DNA of 64,000 bases from Histidinibacterium aquaticum (GTDB lineage: Bacteria > Pseudomonadota > Alphaproteobacteria > Rhodobacterales > Rhodobacteraceae): assembly GCF_008710275.1 (NCBI RefSeq), contig NZ_VYQE01000005.1, forward strand, positions 182,875 through 246,874, written 5' to 3'. Below the pieces are notes generated by a model. That model searched no databases, was not told where the DNA came from, and saw only the letters and a program-made list of their open reading frames with translations. The position numbers and the translations under genes are program-made. The stretch's first letter is position 1. Each line of letters begins with the position of its first letter. Positions 7,444 through 16,217 of the stretch are shown here, piece after piece.

Positions 7444-8619
7444 ATGGACGCGCCGATCACTCAGGACGTGATGACGATACCGCGGAAGACGGCGGAGGCC
7501 GATCCGCGCGTGAACATCGTCGGTCTCACGCGCGACCAGCTGCGCGACGCTCTGATCGAGGCGGGGACGCCCGAGAAGCAGGCGAAGATGCGGCTCAACC
7601 AGGTCTGGCAGTGGGTCTACTACTGGGGCGTGCGCGATTTCGGCGAGATGACCAACCTCGCCAAGGCCTACCGGGCGCTCCTCGACGAGAGCTTCCGCAT
7701 TGCCCTGCCCGAGATGGTCTCGCGCCAGGTCTCCGAGGACGGCACGCGCAAGTACCTCGTCCGGATCGCCGGCGGTCACGAAGTCGAGGTCGTCTATATC
7801 CCCGAGGCGGATCGCGGCACGCTCTGCATCTCGAGCCAGGTGGGCTGCACGCTGACCTGCTCCTTCTGCCACACGGGCACGCAGAAGCTCGTGCGCAACC
7901 TGACCCCGTCCGAGATCGTGGGCCAGATCATGCTGGCGCGCGACGACCTGGGCGAGTGGCCGAAGCGCGGCGAGGCCAAGGACGAGACGCGGCTGCTGTC
8001 GAACATCGTGCTGATGGGCATGGGCGAGCCACTCTACAATTTCGACAACGTGCGCGACGCCATGAAGATCGCGATGGACGGCGAGGGCATCGCCCTGTCG
8101 CGCCGCCGCATTACGCTCTCGACCTCCGGGGTGGTCCCCGAGATTGCGCGCTGCGCCGAGGAGATCGGCTGCCAGCTCGCCGTGTCGTTCCACGCGACGA
8201 CGGACGAGGTGCGCAACAAGCTCGTGCCGATCAACAAGCGCTGGAACATCGAGACGCTGCTGGCCGCGCTCAAGGCCTATCCCAAGGCCTCGAACTCCGA
8301 GCGGATCACCTTCGAGTACGTGATGCTCAAGGACGTGAACGATACCGACGCCGACGCGCGGCGGCTGGTGAAGCTGCTCGAGGGGATCCCGGCGAAGATC
8401 AACCTGATCCCCTTCAACGAGTGGCCCGGCGCGCCCTACGAACGCTCCGACTGGTCCCGGATCAAGGCCTTCGCCGATATCGTCTACAAGGCGGGCTACG
8501 CCGCCCCGATCCGCACGCCGCGGGGCGAGGACATCATGGCGGCCTGTGGCCAGTTGAAGTCTGCCACCGAGCGCGCCCGCAAGACGCGCCGCGAGATCGA
8601 GGCCGAAGCGCGCGGCTAG
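7444..8619 (+). CDS. rlmN: Dual-specificity 23S rRNA/tRNA adenine-C2 methyltransferase RlmN
   Basis: A radical-SAM enzyme that methylates C2 of A2503 in 23S rRNA and A37 of some tRNAs. The 391-residue protein has the N-terminal accessory domain (about 20-110), the CxxxCxxC cluster motif at about residues 134-141 in [14 protein letters not shown], the [13 protein letters not shown] segment near 190, and the C-terminal [14 protein letters not shown] containing the conserved methyl-carrying Cys. ACGGAGG lies just before the ATG. The stop codon sits within a 9-bp stem-loop. Confidence 0.96.
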   Translation: MDAPITQDVMTIPRKTAEADPRVNIVGLTRDQLRDALIEAGTPEKQAKMRLNQVWQWVYYWGVRDFGEMTNLAKAYRALLDESFRIALPEMVSRQVSEDGTRKYLVRIAGGHEVEVVYIPEADRGTLCISSQVGCTLTCSFCHTGTQKLVRNLTPSEIVGQIMLARDDLGEWPKRGEAKDETRLLSNIVLMGMGEPLYNFDNVRDAMKIAMDGEGIALSRRRITLSTSGVVPEIARCAEEIGCQLAVSFHATTDEVRNKLVPINKRWNIETLLAALKAYPKASNSERITFEYVMLKDVNDTDADARRLVKLLEGIPAKINLIPFNEWPGAPYERSDWSRIKAFADIVYKAGYAAPIRTPRGEDIMAACGQLKSATERARKTRREIEAEARG

Positions 8620-8632
8620 GAAACCGCGCGCT
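8607..8632 (+). other. Stem-loop across the rlmN stop codon
   Basis: AGCGCGCGG and CCGCGCGCT form a perfect 9-bp stem with an 8-nt loop that contains the rlmN stop codon. There is no T-run, so it may be a 3'-end-stabilising hairpin or a weak terminator. Confidence 0.5.
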
Positions 8633-8677
8633 CCCGGCCGGGTTGTCGCTCCGATCCGAGACGGAAAGGAACGGCAG

Positions 8678-8890
8678 ATGGCCTACAGCGAAGGCGACAA
8701 GGTGGAGTGGGACTGGGGCAACGGCACCGGGACCGGCAAGGTCACGAAGGTCTACACCCGGAAGATCACGCGCAAGATCAACGGCAGCGAGATCACCCGC
8801 GACGCAGACGACGACAATCCCGCCTATTCGATCGAGCAGGACGACGGCAGCGAAGTCCTGAAGAAGGACAGCGAGCTGCGTAAGGCCTGA
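8678..8890 (+). CDS. Small Tudor-like DUF2945 protein
   Basis: A 70-residue protein of the DUF2945 (hypervirulence-associated TUDOR-like) type: short beta-rich sequence with GDKVEWDWGNGTGTGKV at the start and NPAYSIEQDDGSEVLKKDSELRK at the end, giving a small barrel with a central ITRKINGSEITRD insertion. It is cytoplasmic and of unknown function. AAAGGA is 8 nt upstream of the ATG. It lies between rlmN and an uncharacterised gene, both on the same strand. Confidence 0.75.
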   Translation: MAYSEGDKVEWDWGNGTGTGKVTKVYTRKITRKINGSEITRDADDDNPAYSIEQDDGSEVLKKDSELRKA

Positions 8891-8942
8891 CGCTTTCGCG
8901 CGCCTCCGATCCGCTGTAGTCAGCCCCGAAACGGAGGGTGAC

Positions 8943-9728
8943 ATGGCGGACGTTCTCAACATCGGCAAGGCGCAGTTCACGGCGCACCCGGTTTCTGCCG
9001 CGACGGCGGAGGCGGTGCTGAGCGACCCGATTCCGAAGAGCGCGGTCTGGCGCGATGTCTGGCGGTGGGACGGCACCACCGGCAAGGTCCTGGTCGCCGC
9101 GACCGAAAAGGCCGCGGTCCCCCTTCCCAATGCGCTCGTCTTTCGCCGGGCGCGGGCCGACGACGCGGGCGTCGTCGCGACGGACCCCGAAGCGTCGAAG
9201 AAGATGGCGCAGCGGTTTCTCGAAACCGTCGGCGCCCCGGACCTGAAGACGGTCATGCAGGCACTGGCGAAGGTCATGACGATCCCGCACAAGGCGCTGC
9301 CGCTCGACCGCTTCGAGCGGCTGAAGCCGGTGGTCGGGTTCACGCTCAAGCAGCACACGGACTTCGTCGTGCTGGAGCTGCGCGGACCGGACGGCATCTC
9401 GGCCTTCCTCTGCCTGCCGAACCGGGTCAGCTATCACCACGAGATCGCCCAGGTCCTCGACGAGATCGGCTTCGAGGACCTGATGGCCGAGGCGCCGGAA
9501 CTGCGCGAGGTGCAGCCCTCCTTCGTGGTGCCGGCGAAGTCGGTGGCGAATGCCAAGCTGCGGCGGATGGCGCTGGCGAAGCGGGCCGACGAGATGGCGG
9601 CGGCCAAGGCGCGACTGCCCGCCGGAGCGGGCGGCGAGGTGGCCCGGCAGAACATGGAGGCCCGTACCCTGCGGCTCGCCGAGGAGCAACGCGCGCTGAC
9701 CCCGGCCAAGGCGAAGGGCGGGAGCTGA
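8943..9728 (+). CDS. Conserved protein of unknown function
   Basis: A 261-residue soluble protein with no signal peptide or membrane segment. I do not recognise a domain. The middle (about 110-185) looks alpha/beta with FTLKQHTDFVVLELRGPDGISAFLCLP. The last 75 residues are Ala/Lys/Arg/Glu-rich and probably helical (KLRRMALAKRADEMAAAKARL, then RQNMEARTLRLAEEQRAL). CGGAGGGTGAC precedes the ATG, a good ribosome binding site. Composition matches its neighbours, so recent transfer is unlikely. Confidence 0.7.
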   Translation: MADVLNIGKAQFTAHPVSAATAEAVLSDPIPKSAVWRDVWRWDGTTGKVLVAATEKAAVPLPNALVFRRARADDAGVVATDPEASKKMAQRFLETVGAPDLKTVMQALAKVMTIPHKALPLDRFERLKPVVGFTLKQHTDFVVLELRGPDGISAFLCLPNRVSYHHEIAQVLDEIGFEDLMAEAPELREVQPSFVVPAKSVANAKLRRMALAKRADEMAAAKARLPAGAGGEVARQNMEARTLRLAEEQRALTPAKAKGGS

Positions 9729-9770
9729 GAGCGGAACCGCCGCGTCTTCGATGTGATCGGGACAGGCGGG

Positions 9771-10541
9771 TCAGGCCTTCCGGGACGCGGAGACGGAGGC
9801 TCCTTTGCCTTTGAGGCGGACGCGGACAATGGTTGCGTTCTCTCCGTCTCGCGTCACCTCGGCAATGCCCGAGGCCTGCACAAGGTCGGTCAGCCGCTGG
9901 AACCCGAAATTGCGCGCGTCGAAGTCGGGGGCCTGCTTGGCGAGATGACTGCCGACTCCGGAAAGTTTGGCCCAGCCGTCGTCCTCCACCGTCGCGTTGA
10001 TCGCTTTTCCGAGCATGTCGAGCGCAGGCTTGTCGAGTTTGACTTTCCGGGCGGGCTCGGCAGGCGGCGCCTTTTGGGTGGCAGATTGATCGGCATCCGG
10101 CGGTGAAAGAACGTCGAAATAGACGAACTTTTCGCAGGCGGTGATGAAGGGCCGCGGCGTCTTGCGTTCCCCGAAACCGTAGACGGCGACGCCCTGTTCC
10201 CGGATCCGGGCGGCCAGGCGCACGAAGTCGCTGTCGCTCGACGCGATGCAGAACCCGGAAAAGCGACCCGTGTAGAGGAGATCCATCGCATCGATGATCA
10301 TCGCCCCATCGGTCGCGTTCTTGCCGGTGGTGTAGGCGAATTGCTGCACGGGCTGGATCGAGTGCTCCAGAAGGCAGTTCTTCCAGCCGTCGAGATTCGG
10401 CTTCGTCCAGTCGCCGTAAATCCGCTTTACGCTCGTCGTCCCGTAGGTCGCAATTTCCGCCAGCAGCCCGTCCACGATCTTTGGAGAGACGTTGTCGCCG
10501 TCGATCAGCAATGCCAGCGCCGGGCTCACCTCATTCGCCAT
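9771..10541 (-). CDS. NYN-domain (LabA/DUF88-type) protein with C-terminal LOTUS/OST-HTH domain
   Basis: A 256-residue predicted RNA-processing nuclease. The N-terminal PIN-like NYN domain (about 8-145) shows the acidic residues expected for metal-dependent RNases: LLIDGDNVSP, ATDGAMIIDAMDLLY and IASSDSDFVRLA. After a Pro/Ala linker, the C-terminal part (about 170-245) has the OST-HTH/LOTUS look (DGWAKLSGVGSHLAKQAPDF, then NFGFQRLTDLVQASGI). LOTUS domains bind RNA, G-quadruplexes in some studies. The ATG at 10541 has GAGG 8 nt upstream; the GTG at 10547 is too close. It stands alone on its strand. Confidence 0.85.
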   Translation of the reverse strand: MANEVSPALALLIDGDNVSPKIVDGLLAEIATYGTTSVKRIYGDWTKPNLDGWKNCLLEHSIQPVQQFAYTTGKNATDGAMIIDAMDLLYTGRFSGFCIASSDSDFVRLAARIREQGVAVYGFGERKTPRPFITACEKFVYFDVLSPPDADQSATQKAPPAEPARKVKLDKPALDMLGKAINATVEDDGWAKLSGVGSHLAKQAPDFDARNFGFQRLTDLVQASGIAEVTRDGENATIVRVRLKGKGASVSASRKA

Positions 10542-10631
10542 CGTCACACCTCAATACCCGGCGCCTTGTCCGGCCGCGCGAAACTGTCGGGCCCACGCCC
10601 ATCAGCTGAACGATCGGACCTTCGGAATGAG

Positions 10632-10661
10632 AACGCCCCCGCAGATCTCTGCGAGGGCGTT
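10632..10661. terminator. Strong hairpin between NYN gene and sugar operon (terminator-like)
   Basis: A 14-bp stem with one mismatch and a 2-nt loop (AACGCCC... paired with ...GGGCGTT). It lies 46 nt beyond the end of the minus-strand sugar operon and so probably terminates it. The T-run is short (TTTCC on the plus strand, TCTC on the minus strand), so efficiency is uncertain. Confidence 0.55.
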
Positions 10662-10707
10662 TCCGTGGTTTAATTGTGTGGAGGCCGCTGGGCGGCCCCT
10701 GTCGCGC

Positions 10708-11841
10708 CTATGCGAGGAGCTTCGCGGCGTCCTTGGGCGAGAGGGCCTCGGGGCGTTCGCAGGTGGTCGTCATCTCGACGAAGCTTTTCTCCTCGGCCGC
10801 GCGCAGGATGCCGGTCATGACCTCGACGGCGTGGACGGCGAGGTCGATGTCGCAGCGGTGCTTGCGGCCCGAGGCGATGCCCTCGGCCATGTCGGCGAGG
10901 CCGGCACAGCGGTAGTTGGCGAGCGCGCCGTGCTTGGGGTGGTCCTGGTTCGGCACGCCGAAGGGATGCTCGCGGCCCGGGACCTCGGTACGGTCGCCGT
11001 CGCGCTCGGTGATCTCCACCTTGCCGCCGAAGAAGTTCGGGTCGGGGACGAAGATCGAGCCGTTCTCGCCGTAGAGCTCCATGTTGTAGTGGCCGTGGGA
11101 CCAGACGTCCCAGCTCGCGCCGAGGGTCACGAGGGCCCCGTTCGCGAACTCAAGGATGCCGTGGATGTTGGTCGGCGTGTCGACGGGCACGGTCTGGCCC
11201 TCGCGGGGGCCGTTGCCGATGGTGCGCTCTGGCCAGGTGGCGGCGGCCATCGCGGTGACGCGGGCCACCGGACCGATGAGCTGGATGAGGTTGGTGATGT
11301 AGTAGGGCCCGAGGTCGAGGATCGGCCCGGCGCCCGGCTGGAAGAAGAAGTCCGGGTTGGGGTGCCAGTTCTCCATCCCGTGGTTCATCACGTGGGCCGT
11401 GCCGCCGACGATCTTGCCGAGGCCGCCCTCGTCGATCGCCGCGCGCGCCAGCTGGTGCGCGCCGCCGAGGAATGTGTCGGGCGCGGAGCCGATGCGCAGG
11501 TTCTTCGAGCTGGCGAGGCTGCGGAGGGCCTCGCCCTCTTCCAGCGTCAGCACCAGGGGCTTTTCCGAATAGGCGTGCTTGCCGGCCTCGAGGATGCGGG
11601 TCGAGACCTCGTAGTGCGCGGCGGGGATCGTGAGGTTGACGATCACGTCGATGTCGTCCGCGGCGAGCAGGTCCTCGACTGTATGTGCGCGCACGCCGAA
11701 CTCCTCGGCACGGGCGTTGGCCGCCTCCATGTTGATGTCGGCGACCGCGCGCATGTCGAGCGCGCGGAAGAGGGGGCCGAGCCTGAGGTAGGCCGCCGAG
11801 ATGTTGCCGCATCCGATGATGCCGACGCCGAGCTTTTTCAT
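10708..11841 (-). CDS. Gfo/Idh/MocA-family sugar dehydrogenase
   Basis: A 377-residue NAD(P)-dependent oxidoreductase that would oxidise or reduce a sugar hydroxyl. The N-terminal Rossmann fold starts GVGIIGCGNIS, the family motif EKPLVLTLEEG (with the catalytic Lys) is near residue 93, and the C-terminal beta-sheet domain contains GPILDLGPYYITNLIQLIGP. It is the last gene of the minus-strand operon with the ABC transporter, beta-mannosidase and epimerase. AAGGAAG lies about 8 nt before the ATG. A second family member lies at 21737-22855. Confidence 0.88.
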   Translation of the reverse strand: MKKLGVGIIGCGNISAAYLRLGPLFRALDMRAVADINMEAANARAEEFGVRAHTVEDLLAADDIDVIVNLTIPAAHYEVSTRILEAGKHAYSEKPLVLTLEEGEALRSLASSKNLRIGSAPDTFLGGAHQLARAAIDEGGLGKIVGGTAHVMNHGMENWHPNPDFFFQPGAGPILDLGPYYITNLIQLIGPVARVTAMAAATWPERTIGNGPREGQTVPVDTPTNIHGILEFANGALVTLGASWDVWSHGHYNMELYGENGSIFVPDPNFFGGKVEITERDGDRTEVPGREHPFGVPNQDHPKHGALANYRCAGLADMAEGIASGRKHRCDIDLAVHAVEVMTGILRAAEEKSFVEMTTTCERPEALSPKDAAKLLA

Positions 11842-11932
11842 AGTCTGTCTTCCTTGTTCGATTGGGTCCGGGCGGGGGCAAGGCCCTTCGAAGAGCCTTG
11901 CGAGGCCGCTTCGAAGCGGCGTGGCCCGGAGA

Positions 11933-12679
11933 TCAGAGGGCTTTCACGGTTTCCAGCGACCGGCGCGCGAAGCGCTCGTGGTCGGACGGATTGTCGTGCT
12001 CCAGCACGTAGTGGCCGACGCCCTGGGCCTGCAGCGCGGCGTGGAGCGCCGGCCAGTCCATCGTGCCGTGGCCCACGTCGGCCCATCCGTCCTCGTCGGC
12101 GTTCTCGCCCGCGGGGGCGATATCCTTGACGTGGGCGGCGACGAGGCGGGGGCCGTACTTCTCGATCCAGGTGAAGGGATCCTGGCCGCCCCGGACCACC
12201 CATGCGACGTCGAGTTCCAGCACGAGGTCGTCGGAGCCCGCCATGATGAGATCGAGCGGCATGTCGGGGCCCTCGACCTGCGCGAACTCGAAGTCGTGGT
12301 TGTGCCAGCCGAACTTGAAGCCCGCGTCCTGGATCGGCTTGCCCGCCTCGGCGAGGCGCTTGCCGAAGGCGGCCCAGCCGGCCGCGTCCTTCTTGCGCTC
12401 GTCGGGGCCGACGGCGGGGACCATGACAGCGCTCATTTTCATCGTCTTGGCCATTTCGATGGCCTTCTCGGGCGTCTCTTCGATCATCTGCAGGCCGAAG
12501 TGCCCGGTCGGCATGGTGAGGCCGGCGGTGTCGAGCTGGTCCTTCAGCTTCGCGGGATCGTCATAGAGACCGCCGAAGCCCTCGACCTGCTCGAAACCGG
12601 TCCGCGCCAGCATGGCCAGCGTGTCTTCGAGCGGCGGGAAGTTGCGGGAGCAGTAGAGCTGGTAGGCGATGGTGGGCAT
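11933..12679 (-). CDS. Sugar phosphate isomerase/epimerase-like TIM barrel
   Basis: A 248-residue xylose-isomerase-like (AP endonuclease 2 superfamily) protein. Metal-ligand motifs are present: WHNHDFEF near residue 125, LELDVAWV near 155, and AAHVKDIAP near 181, with EHDNPSD near 227. Such enzymes epimerise, isomerise or, in the 3-keto-glycoside routes, process oxidised sugars. AGAGGAC precedes the ATG, and the gene starts 14 nt after the beta-mannosidase stop, within the same operon. Confidence 0.83.
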   Translation of the reverse strand: MPTIAYQLYCSRNFPPLEDTLAMLARTGFEQVEGFGGLYDDPAKLKDQLDTAGLTMPTGHFGLQMIEETPEKAIEMAKTMKMSAVMVPAVGPDERKKDAAGWAAFGKRLAEAGKPIQDAGFKFGWHNHDFEFAQVEGPDMPLDLIMAGSDDLVLELDVAWVVRGGQDPFTWIEKYGPRLVAAHVKDIAPAGENADEDGWADVGHGTMDWPALHAALQAQGVGHYVLEHDNPSDHERFARRSLETVKAL

Positions 12680-12693
12680 CGGTCGTCCTCTGG

Positions 12694-15111
12694 TCAGTGT
12701 TTCGCCACGGTGGCCGAGTGCAGGTCGCGCAGGGTGAACTGCGGTTCGGCCGCCGGGTCGTCGGGGGTGAAGGTGACCCGGGCCGCGTGGCCCGGGAACA
12801 GGTGGAAGGCGGCGTCGGAGACATGGCCCGGCACGTCCGCCTCTGCGGTGACGAAGAAGGCGGGGGCCTCCGTCGCCTCGATGTGCAGCGCCCAGGCGTC
12901 GCCCTCGCGTTCGGCCCGGAGCTCGAGGCCCGGGGGCAGGAGGTCGTAGGTCTTCCAGGGCCGGGGCGCGATCACGTCGCCGCCGGAGTGGCCCTCGGGG
13001 CCCGTCCAGACGAGGGCGATCATCTCCTGCTCGGCCAGCTCGGAGGCGGGGATCTCGCAGAGCACCTCGGCCTCGGTCCCGAGCGTCGCCGCGCCGGAGG
13101 TGAGGCTGCGGCCCTCGCCGTCGGGCGTGACGGCGTAGACATCGACCGAGACCTCTGCCGGATCGGGCAGGTCACTGATGCCAACGATCTCGAGCCGCGC
13201 GCCGTCGGGGCGGACCACGACGTGAACCGGCGCATAGAAGTCGCGGGCCATGTGGTGCAGCAGTTTCCAGGCGCCGCCGTGGTCGATCGAGGACCAGGAG
13301 CAGACCGGCCAGGTGTCGTTGAGCTGCCAGTAGAGGGTGCCCATGCAGTGCGGCTTGAGCGAGCGCCAGTGCTCGACAGCGGTCTTGATGGCGAGGCCCT
13401 GCTGGAGCTGGGATAGCCAGACGAAATCCTCGAACCGCTCCGGCCAGCGGAAGGTGCGGAACATGGTGGAGGCGATCCGGGCATTGCCGCCCTCGTTCTT
13501 CTGGTGGCTCTCGAAGACGGGCGCGGCAATGTTCCAGTCCACCGGGTCGGCGAAGCGCGCGATGGTGTCCATGCGGGGGTAGGACTGGAAGCCGAACTCT
13601 GAGCAGAAACGGGGCGAGACGTCCCGGTAGTGCTCGAACTCGCGGTTCTCGTGCCAGACCGACCAGAAGTGCATGTCGCCGGAGCCGTCCTCGTGCCAGC
13701 TGTCGCCGAAGTTCATAGGGCCGGGGCAGGGGGAGGAGGGCCACCAGAGGGCGCCGGGGTCGGTCGCCTTCAGTTCGTCCTCGATGCAGCGGTTGAGGCG
13801 GTCGTAGTTCACCAGGTAGCGGTCGCGGTCCGCGACGCTCTCGGGGAACCAGGTGAGGGCGCCCACCAGCTCGTTGTCGCCGCACCAGAGCGCGAGGCAG
13901 GCGCGGTGGTGGAGGCGGGCGACGTTCTCGCGGACCTCGGCGCGGACCTCGGAGAGGAAGTCCGGAGTGGAGGGGTAGAGGTTGCAGGAGAACATGAAGT
14001 CCTGCCAGACCATCAGGCCCATCTCGTCACAGAGGTCGTAGAACCAGTCGGGCTCGTAGCGGCCGCCGCCCCAGACGCGGATCATGTTCATGTTGGCGTC
14101 GACTGCGGACTGCAGGAGGCCGCGGACCTGCTCTCGGTCGATGCGGCCGGCGAGCGCGTCGGCCGGGATCCAGTTGGCGCCCTTCATGAAGACCTCGCGC
14201 CCGTTCACGGCGAAGGCGAAGCGGGCGCCGGCGGCGTCGGGGTCCGTCAGGAGCTCGACCGTGCGCAGGCCGAGGGTGCGGGTCTCGGTGTGATCGCCGA
14301 GGGTGAGCGTCAGGGTGTAGAGCGGCTGCGCGCCCTGGCCGGCGGGCCACCAGAGCTCGGGGTCCTCGATGGTGAGGGTGGCGGTGGCGCGTCCGCCCTC
14401 TCGGGCGACCTCGCCGCGAATGGCTCGTCCGCCCGGGCGGGCGACCTCGCAGGTGAGGGGCGTGTCGGTGGCGTGTTCAAGGTCGGCGGTGACGTGGAGG
14501 CGGACGGTGCCCCCGGTGTGCTCCTGGCGGATGTGGACCGCGCCGATGCGGGGTCGGGCCGCCGGCTCGAGCGCGATTTCGCCGTAGAGGCCGAAGGGGG
14601 CGAGCGCGATGTTCCAGTCCCAGCCGAAGTCGCACTGCACCTTGCGGAGCATGTTGCCGTGGGGGATCGGGCTGTTGCCGGAATGGTAGGGGATATAGAA
14701 CGGCTGGTCGGCCTGGGCCTTTGCCGCCTCGCGGACATTCGAGCGGAAGAGGATCTCGACCTCGTTCTCGCCCTCGTGCGCGACATGGCCGATTTCCACC
14801 CGGTAGCTGCGGAAGGCGTTGCGGGCCGAGAGCACCTCGGTGCCGTTCCAGCGCACGGAGGCCACGCAGTCCAGGTCCGAAAGGCAAAGCACGAGGTCGG
14901 TGCGGTCGAGCGTGACCGTGCGCCGGGCGGTCCAGTCCCGCTCGGCAATCCAGCGCAGCTCGTACTCGTTGCGGCCCCAGTAGGGCTCGGGAATTCGGCC
15001 GGCCGCGTGCAGCGCCGAAATGGCGTCTCCGGGGAGCGCCATCTCGATGGCGTGCTCCCCGGTCTCGTCTTCCAGCGTCCAGCGGCCCGACAGGTCGAGC
15101 CGGTGGGTCAT
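12694..15111 (-). CDS. Beta-mannosidase (glycoside hydrolase family 2)
   Basis: An 805-residue GH2 enzyme that would release terminal beta-mannose (or a related sugar) from imported oligosaccharides. Seen: an N-terminal sugar-binding jelly roll (WNGTEVLSARNAFRSY, FGWDWNIALAP), a beta-sandwich, and the TIM barrel from about 300 (GANWIPADAL, RVWGGGRYEPDWFYDLCDEMGLMVWQDF). The acid/base Glu is in LALWCGDNE near residue 417 and the nucleophile is expected in CSEFGFQSYP near 512. YWQLNDTWPVCSWSSIDHGG is the typical mannosidase tail. No signal peptide, so cytoplasmic. Its ATG overlaps the ATPase stop (ATGA). Confidence 0.9.
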   Translation of the reverse strand: MTHRLDLSGRWTLEDETGEHAIEMALPGDAISALHAAGRIPEPYWGRNEYELRWIAERDWTARRTVTLDRTDLVLCLSDLDCVASVRWNGTEVLSARNAFRSYRVEIGHVAHEGENEVEILFRSNVREAAKAQADQPFYIPYHSGNSPIPHGNMLRKVQCDFGWDWNIALAPFGLYGEIALEPAARPRIGAVHIRQEHTGGTVRLHVTADLEHATDTPLTCEVARPGGRAIRGEVAREGGRATATLTIEDPELWWPAGQGAQPLYTLTLTLGDHTETRTLGLRTVELLTDPDAAGARFAFAVNGREVFMKGANWIPADALAGRIDREQVRGLLQSAVDANMNMIRVWGGGRYEPDWFYDLCDEMGLMVWQDFMFSCNLYPSTPDFLSEVRAEVRENVARLHHRACLALWCGDNELVGALTWFPESVADRDRYLVNYDRLNRCIEDELKATDPGALWWPSSPCPGPMNFGDSWHEDGSGDMHFWSVWHENREFEHYRDVSPRFCSEFGFQSYPRMDTIARFADPVDWNIAAPVFESHQKNEGGNARIASTMFRTFRWPERFEDFVWLSQLQQGLAIKTAVEHWRSLKPHCMGTLYWQLNDTWPVCSWSSIDHGGAWKLLHHMARDFYAPVHVVVRPDGARLEIVGISDLPDPAEVSVDVYAVTPDGEGRSLTSGAATLGTEAEVLCEIPASELAEQEMIALVWTGPEGHSGGDVIAPRPWKTYDLLPPGLELRAEREGDAWALHIEATEAPAFFVTAEADVPGHVSDAAFHLFPGHAARVTFTPDDPAAEPQFTLRDLHSATVAKH

Positions 15112-16217
15112 AGGCGCTCCTCGGAGGACTTGTCGAAGAGCGAGCCCTTGGCGGGGACGAGGCCGATGGGCAGCGTCTCGCCGGGGGAGACCTTGGCCTG
15201 GCCGTCCATGCGGATGCGGAAGCGCTCCTTGCCGAGGGGTGCGTAGACCAGCGTGTCGGAGCCCATCGGCTCGACCAGCTCGACCTTGACCTCGGTCTGC
15301 ACCGGGCAGGAGGCGACGAGCTCTCCGGTCACGACGTGTTCGGGCCGGATGCCGAGGATGGCGGGTCCATCCGAGACCTGGGGCGCGGAGTACTCGTAGC
15401 CCTCCATCGGCAGGCGCAGATCGCCAGCGGTGAACACGCCGTTCTCCAGGTGCCCGTGCATGAAGTTCATGGAGGGGCTGCCGATGAAGTCCGCCACGTA
15501 GAGGTTCTGCGGCTTGTTGTAGATGACGTCCGGGCTCGAGAGCTGCATGATCTGCCCGCCCTTCATGATCGCGATGCGATCGGCCAGCGTCATCGCCTCG
15601 ACCTGGTCGTGGGTGACGTAGATCATCGTGTTGCCCAGCCGCTGGTGCAGGGTCTTGAGCTCGACCCGGAGGTCGGCGCGCAGTTTGGCGTCGAGGTTCG
15701 AGAGCGGCTCGTCGAAGAGGAAGACGTCCACGTCGCGCACGAGCGCCCGGCCGATGGCGACGCGCTGGCGCTGGCCGCCGGAGAGCGCGCCGGGCTTGCG
15801 GTCGAGCAGCGGCTCGATCTGAAGGATCTCGGCGGCGCGGGCGACGCGGGACTCGATGTCCTCCTTGGGCAGGCGCGCGTTCTTGAGGCCGAAGCTGAGA
15901 TTCCCGCGAACGGTCATCTGCGGGTAGAGCGCGTAGGACTGGAAGACCATGCCGATGCCGCGCTCGCTTGGCTCGGCCCAGGTGACGTTCTTGCCGCCGA
16001 TCCAGATCTGGCCGCCGGTGATTTCCAGAAGGCCGGCGATGCAGTTCAGCAGCGTGGACTTGCCGCAGCCCGAGGAACCCAGCAGGACGAGGAACTCGCC
16101 CTGGTGGATGTCGAGGTTGAGGTCCTGGAGGACCTTCACCGCGCCGAAGCTGAGGTCGAGGTTCTTGATCTCGACCGAGTTGCGCGAGGAGACTTGGGAC
16201 ATTTCGTTCATTTGCAT
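15108..16217 (-). CDS. Sugar ABC transporter ATP-binding protein (MalK/UgpC family)
   Basis: A 369-residue ATPase energising the neighbouring permeases. Seen: Walker A GSSGCGKST near residue 44, the Q-loop FQSYALYPQM, signature LSGGQRQRVAIGRALVRDVDVFLFDEPLSNLDAKLR, the H-loop YVTHDQVEAMTLADRIAIM, and the C-terminal TOBE/regulatory domain (GIRPEHV). The ATG at 16217 shares its A with the permease stop (TGATG), indicating coupling. ATG 16211, with AAGG 9 nt upstream, is the other possibility. Known MalK-type ATPases can be regulated through this C-terminal domain. Confidence 0.92.
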   Translation of the reverse strand: MQMNEMSQVSSRNSVEIKNLDLSFGAVKVLQDLNLDIHQGEFLVLLGSSGCGKSTLLNCIAGLLEITGGQIWIGGKNVTWAEPSERGIGMVFQSYALYPQMTVRGNLSFGLKNARLPKEDIESRVARAAEILQIEPLLDRKPGALSGGQRQRVAIGRALVRDVDVFLFDEPLSNLDAKLRADLRVELKTLHQRLGNTMIYVTHDQVEAMTLADRIAIMKGGQIMQLSSPDVIYNKPQNLYVADFIGSPSMNFMHGHLENGVFTAGDLRLPMEGYEYSAPQVSDGPAILGIRPEHVVTGELVASCPVQTEVKVELVEPMGSDTLVYAPLGKERFRIRMDGQAKVSPGETLPIGLVPAKGSLFDKSSEERL

